Below, piece by piece: positions 47,590-60,532 of a stretch of 64,000 nucleotides of DNA. The notes beneath the pieces were generated by a model, which worked only from the letters and a program-made list of their open reading frames with translations, had not been told where the DNA came from and made no database searches. Positions within the stretch are counted from its first letter, which is position 1. Each line of letters opens with the position of its first letter. This DNA comes from Sambucus nigra (lineage: Eukaryota; Streptophyta; Magnoliopsida; Dipsacales; Adoxaceae). The stretch is taken from the NCBI GenBank assembly GCA_949130495.1, contig OX422223.1, forward strand, positions 81,796,251-81,860,250. Reading direction: 5' to 3'. Position numbers and translations under genes: made by a program.

Positions 47590-49477
47590 CCATTAGGATA
47601 TACATATACTAATACAGCACCCCAAGGCTAAACCTGTAGCGCATTGCGTACTCTGCTATCATGTCTTGGTACATCTCGTACTCCAATAAGGACTGTCGGT
47701 TCGGAAGTCTCCCACGACCCATATACACAAAACACACATAGTGGCGGCGAACATAGTTCACATACCTATGGGTCACGCACATACCTACGCTCCCATAGTC
47801 AGCTGACTTATCAACTCACAAATAAGTCTTCACAATACTATGTTCTGAGATACAAGTCAAATATCCCCCCGAAGGTCACCCAGGATAAGACTGTCTCTAC
47901 ACAACCCCCCACGATAGCAAGCAACTAGGTATGTCATACACATAATGTTAAACAAGTAATAGGTATCCACACATCCTATTAATATTTATGGGTATTCTCC
48001 CAACCTTCTTGTAAATTTACCATACGTATTTCATTCTCATTATTACGTATTTTATAATATTACTAAATTACCACAACTCTTTAGTAATTTCCAAAGTAAT
48101 TCTTCTTTTCGAATTAATTAAAGTATAAAATCAAGATACTTTCTCGTAGACCTGCCTCGTTTTAAATCTGTTAACTGGTAATTTCTCTCACTCGTAAAGA
48201 CTGAAAAATTCTAAAACTGCCCCTAAGAAATTTCCCGAAAATTCACCCTGTCACTCGAACCAGATGGCATGTCGTTTGAACGACTGTCACATGTCGCTCG
48301 AGCGACTTCGCGCGAGATAGGCATCTCGCTTGAACGACTTCGCGCGTGACCTACTGTTTCGTCTTCTACCAGAATTTCAGCGTTTTCCCACCATTTTAAC
48401 CCTAAAACCTCTAAATTAACATCCCAAACTCTAATCAAACAGTTACAAATCGAATCCTAACAATTACATATGGATTCTAACATCCTAGAATCATTAAATC
48501 ATTTCGAATCATCCAATAAATATGAAGTCCCCAAATTTATTTATAGAAACCCTAGTTCTTCAAATTATTTTTCAAGAACACATGATTTCCTGATTCGTCC
48601 TATACATAAGTCCATCAAAACATGATTTCTATCTTTCATATATGAATGGTTCAATCTAATTAATCTCAGATTCGAATTATACGTCATAATTCTCCAATTT
48701 TCCATCATTTTTCATGAACAATACATATTTAGAACAACCCTGTACTAACACGAATATGGTTATTGCTAAAGGAAAGCAAGTAATAAACACTTGCCTCGAA
48801 TTAGTCGTCCAATTTCTTGATGTTGTTGGTATGGGCGTGTTGCCCTTGTCCCGATCTACACGATGGTGTTGACGACTGTGCAAGGTAGTGTTAATTTGGC
48901 CTCCCCTCTTGAAAATTGGTTCTTCCTCACACCCTCTATGTCCGTTCTTTGCTTTCTGTATCTCTAAACCCTAATGGACCTCTCATGGATGATAAATTAA
49001 CTCTCAATTTTAGTCCATTAATTAAACCCAAAAATACAATTTACCATAATGCCCTCTCGGAGTGCCGGTTAGGCCTAAAATTACCTCGGGATCCAAACTA
49101 AATACCCGGATATACTATTCTGACTATCTCGACCCTCGCGGACTCAACGACGCACTCAAAATGACATTACAAGTTACCCAAAAATAATTAATCTTTTATT
49201 CCATTAAATTAGTCCCAACACGACTCACACGGGTGTCTGACTTAATTTATTAAACTGTCGTATTTCTTATTTTTGACAATTTACCAAAGTGTACAGTTCC
49301 ATATTACATATCACACAGTAATAGTCTATCAATAAGTATTAACCCTTGGCATGTTAGTTAATATTTATTTTCTATCTGGATTAATTAACAATTAAATTCT
49401 CACATTTTCATTCAATTAATCCCACAATAATAATTTTTCCTGTAATTATTTAAATCATAAAAATATGGGGTATTACA
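46588..49477 (-). repeat. 3' LTR of the Tekay element
   Basis: 2890 bp. In element orientation it runs from TGTAATACCCC (49477) to GGGGTGTGACA (46588). It contains a leader-like block ending at a GC-type donor, GAG/GCAAGTG (near 48798), and TTCGAA-type palindromes (48240-48350). An (AT)n microsatellite is at 47523-47586. Confidence 0.88.
47523..47586. repeat. (AT)n microsatellite
   Basis: A TA run with one TTT break. The other LTR has a shorter run at 55270-55296. Confidence 0.9.
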
Positions 49478-49500
49478 TACTTCCCCCTAATAACGGAATT
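49478..49500 (-). promoter_or_regulatory. Polypurine tract of the Tekay element
   Basis: The complement of TACTTCCCCCTAATAACGG adjoins the LTR; it matches the tract at 21946-21959 on the plus strand. Confidence 0.8.
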
Positions 49501-52500
49501 TTACCCAAAATTCAAAAAATAAGATATACCTGGTACGAATAAATCAGGATATTTCTCACGCATATCCGCCTTACGCTCCCAAGTAGACTCCCCCACATTG
49601 TGATGCTGCCATTGCACCCGGACGAGTGGAACTACCTCTGACCTTAGACTCCTCTCACTATGATCTAGGATAGCCACTGGTCTCTCCTCATATGAACTGT
49701 CTGGCTGTAACTCAATCTCCTCAATCGCGATGTGAGTGTGTGTCAATTCATCCCGAAGATACCGCTTCAGTGACGAGACGTGGAACACATTATAAATACG
49801 ATGCAAGTGCTCCGGCAACCTAAGCCTGTAAGCAACTGGTCCGACCGTCTCTATAATAGGGAATGGTCCTACGTATCTTGGAGCCAATTTTCCTTTCTTC
49901 CCAAATCTCATTACTCCCTTCATCGGAGATACTCTCAACAAAACCTGGTCCCCCACTGCGAACTCTCGGAAGAACCTCTTAGCATTGGCGTAGCTTTTCT
50001 GTCTGTCCTGGATTACCTGTATACGATCTCTAATCATCTCAATCCTGCTCGATGTATCCTGAATTACTTCGGGCCTGAGTAGTTTATTGTCTCCCACTTC
50101 TAGCCAACAAGCTGGAGAGCGACAAGGTCTACCATATAATGCCTCGAACGGGGCCATACCAATCGTAAACTGATACGAGTTGTTATATGCAAACTCCACC
50201 AGTGGAAGATACTTCTCCCAACCTCCCCCAAAGTCAAGGATACACATGCGCAACATGTCCTCGAGCATCTGGTTAGTGTGCTCAGTCTGCCCATTAGTCT
50301 GCGGGTGATACGCTGCACTCAACCGCAACTCGGTACCCATAGCCTCCTGGAAACTCTTCCAAAAGTGAGATACAAACGTCTTGTCTCTATCTGACACGAT
50401 ATTGAGAGTCACACCATGCAGTCTCACTATCTTTATAATAAATAGCTGAGCATACTGTGCTGCTGTATAGTCTGTCCTGACTAGCAGAAAATAGGCTACT
50501 TTCGTCAACCGATCCACAATTACCCATATAAAATTGTGTCCTCTCTACAAAGTAGGCAACTCGGTAATAAAGTCCATGGAAATGCCCTCCCATTTCCATG
50601 TAGGGATCTCTAATGGCTGAAGTAAACCTGGTGGTCTCTGGTGGTCCAATTTCACTAGCTGACAAGTGGTACACTTGGAGACGAACTCCGCAATATCTCT
50701 CTTCATTCCACTCCACCAGTACTGCCACCTCATATCCTGGTACATTTTGTCCCCATCAAGATGTACCACAAATCGAGACCCACGCGACTCCGTCATCACT
50801 ACATGTCGAAGGTCCTCCCCATCTCGAATAATGAGTCTCCCATTGAAGCGCAGACCGGCCTCGGAGTTCACTGAATAAGACTCGAATGCACCGGCTAAAA
50901 GCTGCCTAATCCGATCCTGATAGAATGAATTCGCTGCCTGGTCCTGTACTACTCTCGTAACAATCTGAGATGTAACTGTCATTGCAGATATAAATGATCA
51001 GGCCATGGCATCCTGGTGTCCTAATTCATTCCATTTTGCTTTCCACACCTTGGCCCTATCATCCACTGGCCTACGACTCAACGCATCCGCTACCACGTTG
51101 GCCTTTCCTGGGTGGTATTGGATATCAAACTGATAATCCTTCACGAATTTGAGCCATCGACGTTGACGCATATTCAGCTCTTTCTACGTGAAGAGGTACT
51201 GTAGTGACTTGTGATCCGTGAATAACTGAAATTTCTCCCCTAAGAGATAGTGCCTCCATATCCGAAGTGCAAACACGACTGCTGCTAACTCCAAGTCGTG
51301 GGTGGGGTAGTTCCTCTCATGAGGCTTAAGCTTACGGGAAGCATAAGCTATGGCCTGGTCCTCCTGCTGAAGTACACCCCCAAGTCCTAGTAAGGATGCA
51401 TCTGTATAGACTAGATACTCCACTCCCGGCCTAGGCAGTGCCAAAACTGATGCTGAAGTTAACTTATCCTTCAGCTCATCGAAAGCCAACTGACTGGCAT
51501 CGTCCCAGATAAATGGCACCCCTTTGCGAGTCAAATGAGTCAATGGATCTGCTATCTTAGAGAATCCCCGGATGAACCTCCTGTAGTATTCTGCTAGGCC
51601 CAAGAAACTACGTATCTCTGTCGGCGTCGTGAGCTGTTCCCACTCCCTAACCGCTGACACCTTCCCCGGGTATACGGATATCCCTCTATTCGAAATAATG
51701 TGCCCCCAAAACTAAACCTCTTTCAGCCAAAATCCACATTTCTCATATTTTCCATACAACTCGTGCTGGCACAGTGTCTGCAAAACCTGTCTCAAATGTT
51801 CGGCTTGCTCCTCCTCAGTCTGGGAGTAAATCAGAATGTCATCAATGAAGACAATGACAAAATGATCCAAGAACTCTCTAAACACCCTGTTCATCAAATC
51901 CATAAACACGGATGGGGCGTTGGTTAGCCCAAAAGGCATAACCCTAAACTCATAGGAACCATATCTCGATAAGAAAGAAGTCTTCAACACATCCTGCTCC
52001 TTGATCCTTAACTGATGGTACCCTGACCTCAATTTAATCTTTGAGAAGAAGGCAACTCCCCTCAACTAGTCTAATAAGTCATCAATTCGAGGCAACGGAT
52101 ATTTATTCTGTATCGTGACCATATTCAACTCTTGGTAATCAATACACAACTGTAACGATCCATCTCTCTTCTTAACGAACAGTACAGGGGCACCCCAAGG
52201 TTAAGTACTCCTATGAATAAACCCCTAGCCTAACAGCTACTCTATATGATCCCGTAGCTCCCTCATCTCCGCTGGGCCCATACGGTATGGTGCATGGGCA
52301 ATCGACCGAGTGCCCGGTTCCAGATCTATAGTAAAGTCTATCTCTCTGCTAGGTGGCAATACCGGAATATCCTAGAATACGTCAGCGAATTCCCTCACCA
52401 CCGGTATCGAATCAAGCGGTATCACTACCTCCTTAAAGGTCTCTTCCTCTACATAGTACAAATGGGTGGACGATCCTCCCTCAGGACGAGGCATCACCAC

Positions 52501-52850
52501 CAGGAACATCTCTTGATCAGGTAAGGCAAAAATAATAGTCCTATTAAAACAATCGATAATGGCCCTATAAGCAAAAAGTCAATCCATACCGATAATCGCA
52601 TCATATTCAGACATATCTAATACAAGCATGTCGACAGGTAAAGTAAGTCTCCCAATCTCTATACCCACCCCTCGACATATAAAGTGAATAAGTGAACCAC
52701 TACCCAAAGGTGAGTCTACAGAAGTAACAGTACTCTCTACTGTAACTAATAACCCCAAAGCACGTGCAAACCTCGTGGAAATAAAACAATGTGTGCCCCC
52801 CATATCAAATAAAATACGCCCTATAGTCCCCTGGATAGAAAACATACCCT
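49501..52850 (-). pseudogene. pol: Tekay pol pseudogene: protease, reverse transcriptase, RNase H, integrase, chromodomain
   Basis: On the minus strand, protease (52579-52845) shows FDMGGTHCFIS, off the usual D-S/T-G active site. Reverse transcriptase has GAPVLFVKK, a stop at the Gln or similar before [17 protein letters not shown], in which the expected catalytic Asp is Lys, and VIVFIDD (51712-52065). RNase H (51184-51660) has [12 protein letters not shown] and TDHKSLQYL. Integrase (49501-50982, one stop near 50540) has an HHCC region, SMDFI, SDRDKTF and GQTEHTNQ for the DDE triad. The C-terminus, with ILDHSERSLR, VRVQWQHH and STWERKADMREKYPDLF, is a chromodomain, which places it among the chromoviruses. 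The last 338 codons stay open. Confidence 0.88.
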
Positions 52851-52859
52851 CAATCGCGG

Positions 52860-54160
52860 GTGGAGCCTGTGGGACTGCGGACTGATGGAGGTTATAAACC
52901 CGTCCGTACTGAAGTTGCCCTTACTGGACTGAAACTGCTGGAATAGCTGGCAATGCTGGCATATGAGGTGGTGCTAGGAGGGCGGCGGGAAAAATCGGTC
53001 TCTGGGGATCCTGTCGAGCACCCTGCTGCTGCTGTTGCTGCTGTGGGGACCTGCCCTTCTCAGGACAGTCATATCGCTTGTGGTTAGTCTTGCCACATAT
53101 AAAGCACTTCCCACCAAATTTACCCCCTCACTGCCCCTACTGTCCTCGTCCCTGCTGGCCGTTCCCACCTCCCCCTTGGCCCTGCCTAAACTGTTGCTGG
53201 CCCTGATGCCCCTGTTGGCCATGCTAACCCTACTGGTCAGGCCTAAAACCTCCCTGACCCTAACGGAAACCCCCTGGCCTAAATCGCTTAGAATCCCCCT
53301 GCTGGGAACTCTGATCAACCTGTGTCTGCTGACCCTGAGCTGGCTGTGCCTCGCTGGCACCATTACCTCCTGTCCTACCCTACTGGATGGACTCCCCCGC
53401 TCGTTTTCTCTTATTCATATGGAAGCGATGGTCCTGACAATGCAGTAGTGATGCATTAAGCACATTAGAATATGTCTGTAATGAGAGGTTACCTAGAAGA
53501 TGCTACCTTATCCTCTAGGTGAGGCCATCCATGAACATCTGTATCTTCTTCTCCTCGGTAGGTACCTCTGTTGGTACCAGATTAACTAGTCTAGTAAACT
53601 CCTCTTCGCACTCAGGTACGGTCTTTCCTTCCTGAGTGAGGTTTAGTAACTTTCGCCTCATCTCAGTCTAAATGGTAGAAGGAAAGTACATGCGGTCAAA
53701 CCGCACCCAGAAATCACCAATCGTCAACAGATCTCTCTCCTTTGTAGTAGTAGTGGACTTTCACCACTGAAGGCTGCCCCTGTCAGCTTAAAAGTAGCCA
53801 AAACTTGCCTCTAAACCTCAGTGTACTCATACATATGGAGGTGTCGCTGCATGTCCTTCTTCCACTGGCTAGTAATCACCACATCAGAACCACCTACGAA
53901 CTCTGGGGGGTGCGCCTTATGAAAGGCATCCCTAACTCTCTCCCATGTAGTAGGGAAGGTGTGGGGAAGTGTTGGCACCACTACTGGTGCCTGTGGTGGT
54001 GTCTGTTGTACCACTTCCAATGCTGCATTAACGGCCTGTGCAATGATAGAAACAACTTCCGTAGCATTCATCATGCCCTGAGTCGAACTGGCGGTTGCTA
54101 TGGCTGGGCATTCCTGCCCTTAGGTGCACGTCGAGGAGGCATCTGAGACGAGAAAGAATT
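52860..54160 (-). pseudogene. gag: Tekay gag pseudogene with CCHC zinc knuckle
   Basis: Starts near 54141 with MPPRRAPKG, breaks soon after, and resumes as an 87-codon stretch (53811-54074) with HPPEFVGGSD and SQWKKDMQRHLH, the usual Tekay gag core. Later stretches are frameshifted or stopped. A Gly/Gln-rich segment precedes a CX2CX4HX4C knuckle, CFICGKTNHKRYDC, at about 53071-53112. It forms the particle in functional relatives; this copy is broken at many points. Confidence 0.75.
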
Positions 54161-54316
54161 TTATTAGTCCACAGTTATCGTTAAATCTCAAAATAGCTGA
54201 ATACGTAAACGTACAATTAAGAATACAACAATCCTAAAAATAAGGCTCTATATCAAAGAACGCTAAGCTGAAAGCATGATAAGCCGTATAGATCCTAAAG
54301 GACTATAGAACCAGAT

Positions 54317-54328
54317 GCTCTGATACCA
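54317..54328 (-). promoter_or_regulatory. Primer-binding site of the Tekay element, initiator tRNA-Met
   Basis: GCTCTGATACCA on the plus strand (TGGTATCAGAGC on the minus), two bases from the LTR end at 54331. The following leader matches the one after 17633. Confidence 0.9.
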
Positions 54329-54330
54329 CA

Positions 54331-56481
54331 TGTGACACCCCGCCCAATTAAATATCAGGTGATTTGTCCTTTATAAAATTTAAAACAGAATGTTCGGTTG
54401 GTTCATTCTTAGCATCAGTGTCGAAAACAATATAACCTTATTAACCACCTAATAATTAATTAAGCCAGTGTCAAAATATTTTCCTTTTTTAAAAACCATC
54501 TTTTAATTATTAATTCAAGAATATAAACATCATCCATCCACCACAACTAATTAATGTAAATACTAAATCTGAATCACATACTGAAATAAATAAGACTGGA
54601 TAAAACATTCCAGTTTAAAACTCTAAACCAATAACCATGGGAACAATAAATCCAACTGAAATGAAAGGAAATTAAATTGAATACAATCTTAAATAAATGT
54701 CTAAGGAATGGGCGACACATGCCCCAAATAGAAAGCCTATATATAATGGAAATGAAATGATGGAGGCGTCTAATGCAAAGACCTACAGCTTCCACTACAG
54801 CTGCAGCACACCAATCAATCCAAGACTCTAAGGCTGGTGTCCCTGTGGCTGAGCACCTGATATAATACATATATATATAACAAGAGAGAAGAGATACAAT
54901 AAACGGGTCAACGCCCGATGTGTAAAAATATTCATTTTAGCAAGTATTTAAAATTTGCGATAAAGCAAGTATCACATGCATGTTAGTTCGAACTCTCACA
55001 TGAGAATCTCACCTCTCGTCTATTGTGCACGCCTAACGTACATCTATTCTCACTTAGCCATCCGTAACACTTCTAACTAGATAACGATTTATACTTCTTG
55101 TTATACCTCGTGGTAGCAACCCGTGATTCCTAGTTTTCCACATTATTAATACCATCATTTATTAATTCGTTAAGTGTTATCACACTAAGTTAAGTATTCC
55201 CAGCTTACGTCACTTAAGACTATACTATCCCAATAACCTACAATTATCTCACAGTAGGAATAACACAAGTATATATATATATATATATATATATATTCAC
55301 CATTAGGATATACATATACTAATACAGCACCCCAAGGCTAAACCTGTAGCGCATTGCGTACTCTGCTATCATGTACCGGTACATCTCCTACTCCAATAAG
55401 GATTGTCGGTTTCAAAGTCTCCCACGAACCATATACACAAAACACATATAGTGGTGGCGAACATAGTTCACATACCTATGGGTCACGTATATACCTACGT
55501 TCCCATAGTCAGCTGACTTATCAACTCACAAATAAGTCTTCACAGTACTATGTTCTGAGATACAAGTCAAATATCCCCCCAAAGGTCACCCGGGATAAGA
55601 CTGTCTCTACACAACCCCCCGCAATAGCAAGCAGATAGGTATACCATACACATAATGTTAAATAAGTAATAGGTATCCACACATCCTATTAATATTTATG
55701 GGTATTATCCTAACCTTCTTGTAAATTTACTATACGTATTTCATTCTCATTATTACGTATTTTATAGTATTACTAAATTACCACAATTCTTTAGTAATTT
55801 CCAAAGTAAATCTTCTTTTCGAATTAATTAAAGTATAAAATCCACATACTTTCTCGTAGACCTGCCTCATTTCAAATATGTTAACTAGTAATTTCTCTCA
55901 CTCGTAAAGACTAAAAAATTCCAAAACTGCCCCTAAGAAATTTCTCCGAAATTCACCCTGTCACTCGAACCAGATGGCATGTTGTTTGAACGACTGCCAC
56001 GTGTCGTTCGCGTGAGATAGGCATCTCGCTTGAACGACTTCGCATGACTTCGCGCGTGACCTATTGTTTCGTCTTCTACCAGAATTTCAGTGTTTTCCCA
56101 CCATTTTAACCCTAAAACCTCTAAATTAACATCCCAAACTCCAATCAAACAGTTCCAAATCGAATCCTAACAATTACATATGGATTCTAACATCCAAGAA
56201 TCATCAAATCATTTCGAATCATCCAATAAATATAAAATCCCCAAATTTATTTATAGAAATCCTAATTCTTCAAATTCTTTTTCAAGAACACATGATTTCC
56301 AGATTCGTTCTACACATAAGTCCATCAAAACGTGATTTCTATCTTACATATATGAAGGGTTCAATCTAATAATCTCAGATTCGAATTATACATCCTAATT
56401 CTCCAATTTTTCATCAATTTTCATGAACAATACATATTTAGAATAACCCTATACTAACATGAATATGGTTATTGTTAAAGG
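54331..56481 (-). repeat. 5' LTR of the Tekay element, main part
   Basis: Matches 46588-48775. Includes TTCGAA-type palindromes at 55965-56055 (some lost relative to the other LTR) and an (AT)n run. It is interrupted by an insertion at 56482 and resumes at 57571. Confidence 0.85.
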
Positions 56482-57565
56482 TGTAAAGTGGAGATCGCTT
56501 AAATAAGCTCTGTTACCAATTTGTAGAATCGCTACAGCGGAAATATTGCGACTTATCAAATAAAATCCAATTTTAATTAATCCTAAATTTTAGTTAAATC
56601 CTAAAACATGCATCTAGATGATTTATCCAATAAAGTAAAGCATGCAGGATAAAACAAACAATTTCAGAAAAAATTCCCCAAAGGGGCAAAACCTTTTATT
56701 TCACTATAATTTGTAAGAAAACGGCTTACACGGATTACAATGAAATAGGGTGACATACGAATTACTCGCAGGTATCGGTTTCGATGTCTCGGCTGGAACT
56801 TTCCCGTTCCAGGAGGGCAGCAGTGAAGAAGAAGACGACTCCTCCACAAGTTACGGCTGTAATTTTCCCTTTCCAGGAGGGCAGCAATGAAGAAGAAAAA
56901 CGGCTTCTCCACAAGAGTGAACTTTATAAGGACTCCCTCCACAATAGCATGCAACTGTCGGTTGTAGAGATCTCCCCACAAAGTATAAACAATATCAAAG
57001 TATGTTCTTGAAAACCAAAACAATTCACTAAGGCATATGGGAGTTTTGTGAATTGAAAACAAAAAAGGGATTAAAACCCTAAAGGAAGAAGCCTAAAAGA
57101 ATTCTGCTTTTGCAGTTTTTCTGTTCGTCAAAACGCTGTGACTTCTTAATGAAAACGTTATGAAATAATGAGTATTTATAGGAAAACGTGCTGCCTCGAA
57201 AACAGATCTCGTTCGAACGAGATAAGCAAGTCACTCGAACGAAGGACAAATGTCGTTTGAACGAGATCGCGCGACATGCTATCTCGCGCGAACGACATGA
57301 TATGTCGCTCGAACGACTACGACAAAAAAATCATTATTTTAATGTCCGCTTCAACACTTAGAAAATATTTTGTAAAAATATCCCAAAAGCTCTAAGTGAA
57401 AAGTAAAGGTATTTAAAACATAACCTTACCAAAGTAAACTTCGCGGAGTCTTGAATGATGAACTTGAATAATTCGGATCCGTCTTTGATGTAGATTGATC
57501 TTTGACGGTGTATCGGTATATGACATAATAAATTGATAACGGACCTATGAAAATATGTCCTTACA
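56482..57565 (-). mobile_element. SIRE-type LTR plus primer-site remnant with perfect target duplication
   Basis: The 1084-bp insert is flanked by AAAGG on both sides (56477-56481 and 57566-57570). In minus orientation it has a full LTR (57565 to 56522, from TGTAAGGACAT to GATTCTACA), then AAATTGGTAACAGAGC, a primer site one base off TGGTATCAGAGC, and a further 24 or so bases ending in TACA. The rest of the element is absent. TTCGAA-type palindromes are at 57205-57325. It is probably a full element that lost everything from near the primer site to almost the end of its 3' LTR. Confidence 0.75.
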
Positions 57566-57570
57566 AAAGG

Positions 57571-57690
57571 AAAACAACTAATAAACACTTGCCTCAAATT
57601 AGTCGTCTAATTTCTTGATGTTGTTGGTATGGGCGTGTTCCCCTTGTCCCGATCTACACGATGGTGGTGACGGTTGTGCAAGATAGTGTT
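57571..57690 (-). repeat. 5' LTR of the Tekay element, last surviving part
   Basis: Matches 48776-48894 of the other LTR (including ACACTTGCCTC and GTATGGGCGTG). The next 585 bp or so, present at 48895-49477, are missing. The junction with the SIRE-type LTR falls in shared TGTTAA. Confidence 0.8.
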
Positions 57691-58886
57691 AAAAGCGTAT
57701 GTGTGATAATTGATTAAATTAATTAGCAACTCTCTAATTTGGCACACTTATTTAATTAGAGTCTATCAAAATAATTCAGCCTCTAAACATGCATCTAAAT
57801 GTGTGCGTGTGTCAACCCATAAATAAATAAAGCATGTGACACAAATATTCAGGAAAAATCCTCGAAGGGCAAAACCTTTTATTTTCACTATAATTTGTAA
57901 AGAACGGTTACACGGATTACAATGAAAATAAGAGCGACATACGAAATACCCTCAGGTGTCGGTTTCGATGTCTCGAGTGGAATCTCTCACAGGAACTCCA
58001 AGTGGTCAACAATGAAGAAGAGGAACGACTTCTGCACAAGTTGTGAACTTTATAAGGACTCCCTCCACAATAGCACTCAGCTGTGGGTTGTAGAGTTTTC
58101 CCCACAAAGTATAAACCAAAGCACAATATGTTCTTGGGTTCCACAAAACAATTCACATAAAAGTAATTGGGATTTTGTGAATTAAAAACCAAAATATTTG
58201 AACCCTTAAAATTGTTGGAGAAAAACTTTATGCCAAAAGATATTGAATTAAATCTGGGCAGATACACAAAAGTTTCAAAGGAATAAGACTCTTATAAGTT
58301 GAAACTATTCTCCACCTCTTAAACAAAAGGCTACTGTCCCTTTTATAAAAGAGTTTGAGTCAGTCAAAGGATCATGATGAAAGCAGCGTGTCAGGCAAAA
58401 AGCTGGGTCGCTCGAACGAAAACCTCATCTCGCTCGAACGAGATTGCGTGTCATTCAAACAACTACGCGCGACATCCACATGTCGTTCGAACGAGATGGT
58501 GATCTCTCTTGAACGACCTTGGCATCGAAACCAAGGTACATCTGCTGTCTTACTACCTTAGAAATTTTTCAAAACTTTTTCAAAAATCAATGTTTTCTAA
58601 AACAGTAATAAAACCCTTTTTATAAAAAACATTTATAATTTTTTTTTTGTATAAAACTTTTTAAAATTCCTTTTTTTTAAAATTATTACAACACTCTTAA
58701 TATGAAATTTATATGAAACTTTAAAACATTATCTTACCAAAGTTCATATTGTTGGGCTTGAATGTTAAAGACAACTTGTAATTCGGATTCGTCTTTTGTA
58801 GATGCAATCTTCTCAATTCTTCGACGACTTGTAGCGGTATACGACATAATTAATTGTGACGGGCTTATTAAAAATATGTCCTTACA
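57687..58886 (-). repeat. SIRE-type LTR, middle copy
   Basis: Matches 61454-62649 over its whole length, including the palindrome cluster (58405-58520) and the end ATGTCCTTACA. Its outer end is fused to the truncated Tekay LTR. It serves as 3' LTR to the interior at 58887-61453. Confidence 0.8.
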
Positions 58887-60532
58887 AATCTCCCCCTATG
58901 TCTGTGCCGGTACATAAATAAAAACATCCGAATTATCAAAAACCAAAATGCCTATACAAATCTACCCTCCCATGAATCCCAAAACTGAAAAAGGTAAAAT
59001 TTGCAAGTTCTCAAATTTTTCTTCAACATCAAAACTCTCAAAGCTTTTCTCATCAGGCTGTGTAATATAATGATCTTCAATCTTTGTACCTATGCACATG
59101 ATATAAAGCAAAATACCTTCGCGACGCATCGAGTTTGAAATGATATAAGAATAAAGCATTAATAATCAAATCTCCCCCATAATGCAAAAACTCCCCCATA
59201 ACATGATAATTCATTCTCCCCCTTTTTATGATGTCCCCAAATAGACAGATAAGAAGAAACAATCAAAACATGGAGTGTCACGATAAAATGCATAGCAAAC
59301 AAAGATCAAGCTACGCGCATGCAAAGGAGTATCTCACAAATTTCACAAACTATTTTTGAATTTTCAATTTTTTCATACAAAAATGAGATACAAAAAAAAT
59401 CACACCATGGAATTAAACTCAAACAACCAAGTCATGGAAATGGAATGAATGGGTGTGAACACATTCAATAGGTAAATAAACTCAATCAATCATATGTGCA
59501 CGATGCGTATGTGTACCCCTAACGAATGAACATAAAAAACATCCCTTAGTGTAAAAATTTGTTGAATTTAAATGACATCGTCTTATGCAAATCAACAAAT
59601 CAAAGTCTAAATGATTTCCACACCAATAACGTCCAAAACTAATTAGCGCTTTTTCAAGATTTTCAAGGACGTGCAAACCAGTTTAAGATCTCCAACCAAA
59701 CTCCCTCAAAAATATTTTCTTTTAGAGGTGTTAAACTAAATTCTCAAACTTTGAAGAATTGGTGCAAAAACCTAAATGACCCATATTTGGCATGAATTTA
59801 TTTTTATTGCCTTTAATTTTTTTCTGGATCTTTTAAACCTCTTTGGACCCCGAATGATAAAATTCATCAATTTTTTAGGTCCAATTTAAATGGCGGCTTA
59901 ATCGCAAAGGATAAAAAAAATCTTTCGTAGCCCTTCACCGTTTTTAAATAAAGCACACAAACTCACAAACGGATTTTACATGCACAACTTTATTATCAAG
60001 TTTTATCGTGCTTGGTTCGTTTTAAGGACAGGATTGAAGTGAAAACACGCAATCAACATGTGATAAGACAAGCACAATAATCAAACAAATTCGTGCATGT
60101 GTGCAATAAAGGAAATCATGAGTCAAACATGTAGGAAGTAACACTTAATTACATCTTAATGACTCCAAACATTATAAAGCACAAAGATGACATGATATAT
60201 TGTCTCAAAACACTATCAAATAGTCTCATGAAAAAAATGAAATGATGTTGTGACTCGATCATCCTAAGTGTTCATCCATAAACAGTGCAAACAAAAAACA
60301 AAAATCTTTTTTGATTTTTCAAAAATTTAACCAAAATAAAATCTTTTTGTATTTTTCAAAATTTTTTAAAAACAAAAATCCATACAAAAAGTACATGTCA
60401 CAACGCTAGCAAACATAAATATCATGAAACCAAATAAAACTAGCGTATGACAAATATGCGAACACAATCATCTATATGATATGGCAAGAGAAGAATCATG
60501 TGCAAGAAAATGAGAATCAAATATTCTAAAAT
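58887..60532 (-). mobile_element. Non-coding 3' interior of the second SIRE-type element
   Basis: Begins at the LTR with the purine tract (complement of AATCTCCCCCTATGTC) and has more CTCCCCC motifs at 59173-59225. No pol motif occurs in the interior of 2.57 kb. The AT-rich remainder parallels 9790-11520 of the plus-strand SIRE element. Confidence 0.65.

Larger units (their letters stand above)
46588..57690 (-). mobile_element. Tekay/Del chromodomain Ty3/gypsy element, decayed
   Basis: Minus-strand element with LTRs at 46588-49477 and 54331 to about 57690, ending GGGTGT(C/G)ACA and starting TGTAATACCCC. It has a tRNA-Met primer site, gag, protease, reverse transcriptase, RNase H, integrase and a chromodomain in the normal order. 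Several in-frame stops break the polyprotein. The 5' LTR (right) holds a 1.08-kb insertion and lacks about its last 585 bp, where a SIRE-type LTR abuts it. The outer duplication CATTA (46583-46587) cannot be verified on the right. Confidence 0.88.

Noticed and set aside
47427..47612. Tyr/Ile repeat frame
   Set aside because: It is the translation of an (AT)n microsatellite.
48240..48350. CRISPR-like repeat array
   Set aside because: The repeats are short, unequal palindromes with irregular spacers, inside a plant LTR; no cas genes exist in this context.
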